This document shows, one piece after another, positions 59,441 to 64,000 of a stretch of DNA of 64,000 nucleotides; the first letter of the stretch is position 1, and the number at the start of each line of letters is the position of its first letter. A program made the translations under genes and the position numbers. Origin of the DNA: Paracrocinitomix mangrovi (GTDB lineage: Bacteria > Bacteroidota > Bacteroidia > Flavobacteriales_D > Crocinitomicaceae); the NCBI RefSeq assembly GCF_019740355.2, contig NZ_CP091819.1:124001-188000 (forward strand), in the 5' to 3' direction. Below the pieces are notes generated by a model that saw only the letters and a program-made list of their open reading frames with translations, was not told where the DNA came from and ran no database searches.

Positions 59441-60280
59441 ATGACACGTTCACTTATATTATTATTGATATTAATTGGCGCTCACAGTTCATATTCTCAA
59501 GAACCGGGAAAAGGAGAACGTCCTCTAAAATATTTTGATTCAGGAGTATTGTTTTTTGAAAGGGTTTTTCCAGCCTGTTCAGATTATAATGCGGCCGGAG
59601 TTCCCAATTATAATGTAGTAGGAATGGAAGGAGAGTTTCTGTCTTTAAAGCTGGGAAAATGGAATTGGAGACAAAGACTAAGCGGAGACATTGGCGGAAG
59701 AAAATCTGAAGACTTAATTTCTAATATTTTGTTTGAAGGAGATTATAAAGGTGGGTTTAGTGTTTGGTCTAATCGCTTCAGTGTATCGTTGGGAACTGTA
59801 GTTTCTTTTCAACCTACTCCAAAATTGGAAATTGGATTGCCAATCATGTTTTGCACAAGAATGACTTCTGAAGTGGGAAGTTACTATTTATATGAAGGTC
59901 AAACAATAGATCCAAATGATGTAGCTTCAACTAGTGAAGTTAATAAGTCAAACAAAGTTGTGATCAATAGAAAATGGATGCCTGGACTTAAAACAGGTTT
60001 AGAATTGGTAGCATTTCCAAATAGTGCATTATCCTTGCTTTGCAGAGTAAATTACCAATATTTTGGTTGGCGGGATGTCTATGATGTTTCAACAGCAAAG
60101 TTGAATCCGGTGAACAATGAAATTACTGTAGATCATGACAGAGTATGGAGTACACCGGAATGGGGTATAACTATTGGTTTAAAATACTATTTCTATAAAG
60201 TGTCAAAGAGTGTTCAATCCAATAGGACAAAAAAAGAGGATAACCCAAAAGTTATCCTCACTCCTAAAAAAAGGCAATAA
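59441..60280 (+). CDS. Secreted beta-rich envelope protein
   Basis: This is a 279-residue protein with a signal peptide (MTRSLILLLILIGAHSSYSQ). The mature part is beta-rich with many aromatic alternations (GEFLSLKLGKWNWRQRLSGD, then YKGGFSVWSNRFSVSLGTVV), typical of outer-membrane barrels; a last strand (GITIGLKYYFYKV) precedes a basic tail. The barrel is inferred. It lies between recR and trxB and has no obvious functional link to them. Confidence 0.72.
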   Translation: MTRSLILLLILIGAHSSYSQEPGKGERPLKYFDSGVLFFERVFPACSDYNAAGVPNYNVVGMEGEFLSLKLGKWNWRQRLSGDIGGRKSEDLISNILFEGDYKGGFSVWSNRFSVSLGTVVSFQPTPKLEIGLPIMFCTRMTSEVGSYYLYEGQTIDPNDVASTSEVNKSNKVVINRKWMPGLKTGLELVAFPNSALSLLCRVNYQYFGWRDVYDVSTAKLNPVNNEITVDHDRVWSTPEWGITIGLKYYFYKVSKSVQSNRTKKEDNPKVILTPKKRQ

Positions 60281-60284
60281 GTCT

Positions 60285-61238
60285 TTAGTGAATTCCTTTA
60301 GCGGCAAGATATCTTTCAGCATCTAAAGCTGCCATACAACCTGTTCCTGCTGCTGTTACCGCTTGTCTGTAAACATGATCCGCGGCATCTCCTGAAACAA
60401 ATACACCTTCAATATTGGTTTTAGATGTTCCCGGTTTGTTGATAATATATCCTGTTTCATCAAGGTCTAACCAATCTTTGAATACATCAGTGTTTGGTTT
60501 ATGTCCGATAGCAATAAACACTCCGGTACAAGGGATTTCAGTAGTTTCTCCTGTTTTATTATTTTTTGTACGAACTTGTTGAACAACCTGTCCGTCACCC
60601 ATTACTTCATCAATTTCAGTATTGTACATGATCGTAATGTTCTCAATTCCTTTTACACGTTTTTCCATGATGTCAGAAGCTCTAAATTGCTCTCTTCTTA
60701 CAAGCATGGTAACTTTTGTACAGATGTTAGATAAGTAACTCGCTTCCTCACATGCCGAATCTCCCGCACCAACTATTACTACTTCTTGTCCTCTGTAAAA
60801 GAATCCATCACAAACTGCACAGGCAGAAACACCTCCACCATTTTTCAAATATTTTTGTTCAGATTCAATTCCTAAATATTTAGCTGAAGCTCCTGTAGCA
60901 ATAATAACACTGTCTGCATGAATTTCTTTTTCTCCATCAACCCAAACTTTATGAACAGGACCTGTGAAATCAACTTTGGTGATCCATCCACCTCTTACAT
61001 CTGTACCAAATCTCTCAGCTTGTTGCTGTAATTCGATCATCATTTCAGGTCCGGTAATTCCTTGAGGATATCCTGGGAAATTCTCAACTTCGTTTGTAGT
61101 TGTTAACTGACCTCCTGGTTGTAATCCCTGGTACATAACCGGATGCATGTTGGCACGTGATGCATAAATTGCTGCAGTGTATCCTGCAGGACCTGATCCA
61201 ATTATCAGGCATTTCACTTTTTCGATCTCTTCGCTCAT
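60285..61238 (-). CDS. trxB: Thioredoxin reductase
   Basis: This is a 317-residue FAD/NADPH flavoenzyme that reduces thioredoxin. Motifs: GSGPAGYTAAIYASRANMHP (FAD), the redox pair CAVC in GGVSACAVCDGFF, VVIVGAGDSACEEASYLS (NADPH) and the C-terminal GVFVSGDAADHVYRQAVTA. The length is typical. It is separate from trxA (36325). A TATATTTG box on the minus strand lies at about 61276-61283, upstream of the start. Confidence 0.96.
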   Translation of the reverse strand: MSEEIEKVKCLIIGSGPAGYTAAIYASRANMHPVMYQGLQPGGQLTTTNEVENFPGYPQGITGPEMMIELQQQAERFGTDVRGGWITKVDFTGPVHKVWVDGEKEIHADSVIIATGASAKYLGIESEQKYLKNGGGVSACAVCDGFFYRGQEVVIVGAGDSACEEASYLSNICTKVTMLVRREQFRASDIMEKRVKGIENITIMYNTEIDEVMGDGQVVQQVRTKNNKTGETTEIPCTGVFIAIGHKPNTDVFKDWLDLDETGYIINKPGTSKTNIEGVFVSGDAADHVYRQAVTAAGTGCMAALDAERYLAAKGIH

Positions 61239-61447
61239 TTTATTATTCTATTAATTTTTTTTGTTTGAGGGTAGACAAATATAATTGCTTTACCTTACTT
61301 CTGGGTCCTATTTCACATGAATAAAATCTATTAACTGATAGTTAAAACTGATAATTCTTGAAGACCTAAAAAAATATTCATTCTCCCAAATTTTTTTTTT
61401 CAATTTAAAGGCCGTATTTTTGCAAGAATTTTGAAGGGTTTCCCATT

Positions 61448-62962
61448 ATGATTGACAAAAGTCTTTTTAAGAAAAAAGAATTATATCCATTCCAGAAAAA
61501 GGTCGTTGACCAGATAATTTCAGAGCTTACCGAACAAGGGGAAAACTTTAACTTGCTCTTTCAGTTGCCTACTGGTGGAGGTAAAACTGTGATTTTCTCC
61601 AACATTGCCAGAGAATACATTCAAAAAAACAATAAAAAAGTTTTAATTCTTACTCACCGTATTGAGTTGTGTATTCAAACATCAAAGCAACTTACTGCTT
61701 TGAATGTTGGTAATAAAGTGATCAACAGTATGGTAAAAGAATTAGAAGATCAAAATGAGTTTGATTCTTTTACTGCAATGGTTGAAACCCTAAACAACCG
61801 TCTACAAGATGACAGTGAGTTTATTAAAAACGTTGGACTTGTAATCGTAGATGAGGCTCACAATAATTCATTTAGAAAGATTTTTCAATACTTTGAAAAT
61901 GTAAATATTTTGGGAGTTACAGCTACTCCTTTAAGTTCTAATAAATCACTTCCGCTTAAGGATAATTACGATAAATTAATCGTAGGAGAAAGTATCAAAT
62001 CATTAATTGAAGGAGGATACCTTTCTGATGCTGAAACTTACACCTATGATGTAAATCTTCATGGATTGAAAATTGGTGTCAATGGAGATTTTACCGTTAG
62101 TTCTTCTGACAAAGTGTACAGCAACTACTTTATGCAAGAAAAGCTTTTGTTTGCTTATGAAGAGGTAGCTGTAGGTAAAAAGACATTGATATTTAATTCA
62201 GGAATTGAGTCGTCTAAATCAGTATACGAATTGTTTAAAAAGAACAATTATAAAGTACGTCACCTTGATAGTACATTTAGTGATACAGATAGAAAAGACA
62301 TTCTTAAATGGTTCAAAGAAACTCCCGGAGCTGTTTTAACTTCAGTAGGAATTTTAACTACCGGATTTGACGAACCAACGGTAGAAACTATTATTCTGAA
62401 TAGAGCTACAAGATCATTGACACTTTATCACCAGATGATAGGTCGTGGATCAAGAAAATTAGAGCACAAAAGTAATTTCCAGGTGATTGATCTTGGTAAC
62501 AATGTGCGAAGATTTGGATATTGGCAAGAGTACATTGACTGGCAAGATGCTTTCAACTATCCGGATAGATTCTTAGAATCTAGATTGAGTGAAGAAGACG
62601 ATATGTTGTTTGAGGCGGATTATGAATTGTCAAGAACACTAAAAGATAGATTGAAGCATCCGGAAAAACTAGAAGAATTTTCAATGAAAGAAATCTACGA
62701 GCAATGCATTTCTGAAGGAAAGAAAGGTAAAGATGCTGTAGATATATCATTGGATAATCACTTTGAGGTAGTTGCAGAAAATTCTGAAGATATGTATGAC
62801 GGATTATTGTTGTTACAAGATCTGCAAGATGATATTGAAAGAAGATTGAAGCACTATACAAAGTGCATTACTAAGGCCACTGATAACTACTTGAACTGGT
62901 TAAAAGAAACTTATAACCGTCAATTGTCGCAAAGAATCAGGGCTGAGCTTGATGCTGAGTAA
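61448..62962 (+). CDS. DEAD/DEAH-box (SF2) helicase
   Basis: This is a 504-residue protein with two RecA-like domains. Motif I is FQLPTGGGKTVIFSNIAREY, motif II is VIVDEAHNNSF, motif III is GVTATPLSS, and the C-terminal domain has VLTSVGILTTGFDEP and motif VI IGRGSRKL. It is a compact SF2 enzyme of the ResIII/UvrB-related group without recognised extra domains, unlike large restriction subunits. Its substrate is unknown. The C-terminal ~110 residues are helical and acidic. Confidence 0.9.
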   Translation: MIDKSLFKKKELYPFQKKVVDQIISELTEQGENFNLLFQLPTGGGKTVIFSNIAREYIQKNNKKVLILTHRIELCIQTSKQLTALNVGNKVINSMVKELEDQNEFDSFTAMVETLNNRLQDDSEFIKNVGLVIVDEAHNNSFRKIFQYFENVNILGVTATPLSSNKSLPLKDNYDKLIVGESIKSLIEGGYLSDAETYTYDVNLHGLKIGVNGDFTVSSSDKVYSNYFMQEKLLFAYEEVAVGKKTLIFNSGIESSKSVYELFKKNNYKVRHLDSTFSDTDRKDILKWFKETPGAVLTSVGILTTGFDEPTVETIILNRATRSLTLYHQMIGRGSRKLEHKSNFQVIDLGNNVRRFGYWQEYIDWQDAFNYPDRFLESRLSEEDDMLFEADYELSRTLKDRLKHPEKLEEFSMKEIYEQCISEGKKGKDAVDISLDNHFEVVAENSEDMYDGLLLLQDLQDDIERRLKHYTKCITKATDNYLNWLKETYNRQLSQRIRAELDAE

Positions 62963-63122
62963 TTAGCGAGCACTTTGTTCCCTAAATTCAAATTCAATAC
63001 ACTTAAATCAGTTTAAGATACCGTAAACTCAATTGAGGAGTATGTTTAGGTTTTTGTTATGCACGCATAACCAACCTTGGTATAGTCTTTGTCGTTTATA
63101 TAATAAAGAAAGCGATATTAAA

Positions 63123-63467
63123 ATGAGCATCAGAGAACGCATAACGGCCGTATTTGTCTTGCAGAGATTTGTGAGGTTGAGCAGGGTTTTGTTGCCAATG
63201 TATATGGACCTTTCATCAAAAAAGAGTCTGTCACTTTCTGAAGAAAATAAATTAGCGGGGATTAAGCAGGTTTACGACAATTTTCAAGCAAATCCTCAAG
63301 CGTCAAACTATTTAATTAACTCAAATATCTTGAGTTTGATTCAAAAGGTTTACGAGTATTTAGTTCTTCAAAAACCACAAAACCCTGAGAGTTTTCACAA
63401 TTATAATGAGTTCATCAAAGAAAGCGATCGTCTAATTGAACTTTGGGATCGTCAATTGTTGAATTAA
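63123..63467 (+). CDS. Hypothetical helical protein
   Basis: About 114 residues from the ATG at 63123 (MSIRERITAVFVLQRFVRL). Upstream in-frame ATG 63042 or TTG 63033 would add 27-30 residues. The protein is helical and charged, with an opening resembling a membrane-proximal amphipathic helix. No family is recognised. The gene lies between the helicase and the convergent sugar-phosphate transferase gene, whose stop follows its own directly. Confidence 0.62.
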   Translation: MSIRERITAVFVLQRFVRLSRVLLPMYMDLSSKKSLSLSEENKLAGIKQVYDNFQANPQASNYLINSNILSLIQKVYEYLVLQKPQNPESFHNYNEFIKESDRLIELWDRQLLN

Positions 63468-64000
63468 TTATTTTCCTGCGCCTTTAAAGATAATGGCAAT
63501 AGTATAGAACATGATTTTAAAGTCAAGTGCTAAAGACATGTTACGAATGTAAAGTAAATCATACTTCATTCTTTGTACCATTTGTTCTACATTTTCTGCA
63601 TATCCAAACTTTACTTGTCCCCAAGATGTAATTCCAGGTCTTACTTTATGCAGATATAAGTATTGTGGATCTTTAGCAGCAATTTTATCAATGTAATATT
63701 GTCTTTCCGGTCTAGGTCCAACCAAGGACATGTCTCCAATTAAAACATTCCAAAATTGAGGGAACTCATCAAATCTGGTTTTACGTAAAAATTTTCCTAT
63801 CCCTGTGATGCGTTTGTCTTCTGAACTGGATAATTGAGGTCCGTTTTTTTCTGCATTTTGAACCATTGTCCTGAACTTAATGATATTGAATTTTTTGCCG
63901 TGTTTACCAATTCTCTCCTGCGTGAAAAATACAGGACCTTTGCTGGTTGTTTTTACAATGATTCCGACTGTTATATAAAATGGAATCAAAACGATTAAGG
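63468..64000 (-). CDS. Bacterial sugar transferase (undecaprenyl-phosphate glycosyl-1-phosphate transferase), partial
   Basis: The last ~177 residues of a larger gene; the frame is still open at the right edge. The catalytic core is clear: GPVFFTQERIGKHGKKFNII, then KFRTMVQNAE, LRKTRFDEFPQFWNVLIGD, SLVGPRPERQYY and KVRPGITSWGQV. Such enzymes start assembly of surface polysaccharide by moving a sugar phosphate to undecaprenyl phosphate. The N-terminal membrane domain lies outside the window, so whether it is a long or short form is unknown. Confidence 0.9.
   Translation of the reverse strand, partial: LIVLIPFYITVGIIVKTTSKGPVFFTQERIGKHGKKFNIIKFRTMVQNAEKNGPQLSSSEDKRITGIGKFLRKTRFDEFPQFWNVLIGDMSLVGPRPERQYYIDKIAAKDPQYLYLHKVRPGITSWGQVKFGYAENVEQMVQRMKYDLLYIRNMSLALDFKIMFYTIAIIFKGAGK

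Overview
The window reads as chromosome of a low-GC member of the Bacteroidota, most likely order Flavobacteriales (Fluviicola/Crocinitomicaceae-like; this placement is inference). The support is four proteins with C-terminal type IX secretion (T9SS) sorting domains, a SprB-repeat surface protein, a PorP/SprF-family protein, a GWxTD protein, and Bacteroidota-type promoters (TTG, a 17-19 nt spacer, then TAnnTTTG), best seen before the tRNA-Ser gene and the GWxTD gene. Translation starts lack clear Shine-Dalgarno motifs, and several genes appear to use TTG or GTG.

Layout. 0-6.8 kb: small envelope genes, a three-gene signalling cassette (STAS/SEC14-like protein, PAS-HisKA_2 kinase, stand-alone receiver), an AraC regulator with NTF2-like and AhpD-like partners, and a T9SS cargo. 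7-10 kb: a large SprB-repeat T9SS protein. 10-19.5 kb: lipoproteins, two further T9SS cargoes, and a REP-associated tyrosine transposase (RAYT) flanked by inverted REP-like hairpins, with more copies nearby. 19.5-26.3 kb: an accessory block of small minus-strand genes for secreted or membrane proteins of unknown function. It includes a HEPN/AbiU2-like gene paired with a coiled-coil two-helix membrane protein, and a 107-bp dyad element. 26.3-40.8 kb: mostly housekeeping genes, namely a PLP enzyme, an RluA-type pseudouridine synthase, panB, a CoA-binding protein, a GH113-like hydrolase, a PLP decarboxylase, a sodium/solute symporter, trxA, two glycosyltransferases and a GWxTD protein.

41 kb: tRNA-Ser(UGA) with a strong terminator. 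41.5-45.7 kb: secreted or lipoprotein genes, one apparently without its start codon, then PorP/SprF. 46-52 kb: an MpaB-like oxygenase, a seven-helix protein resembling transmembrane terpene cyclases, and a large P-loop ATPase, adjoining a convergent MFS transporter. 52-64 kb: cytochrome c lipoprotein, folD, an archaemetzincin-type lipoprotein, a SiaC-family protein, a SulP transporter with carbonic anhydrase, menC, recR, trxB, a DEAH helicase and the end of a sugar-phosphate transferase gene.

The best candidates for undescribed biology are the HEPN plus membrane pair, the oxygenase/cyclase-like/ATPase cluster, the RAYT with its REP family, and the 107-bp dyad. None was tested against a database; all assignments come from reading motifs.
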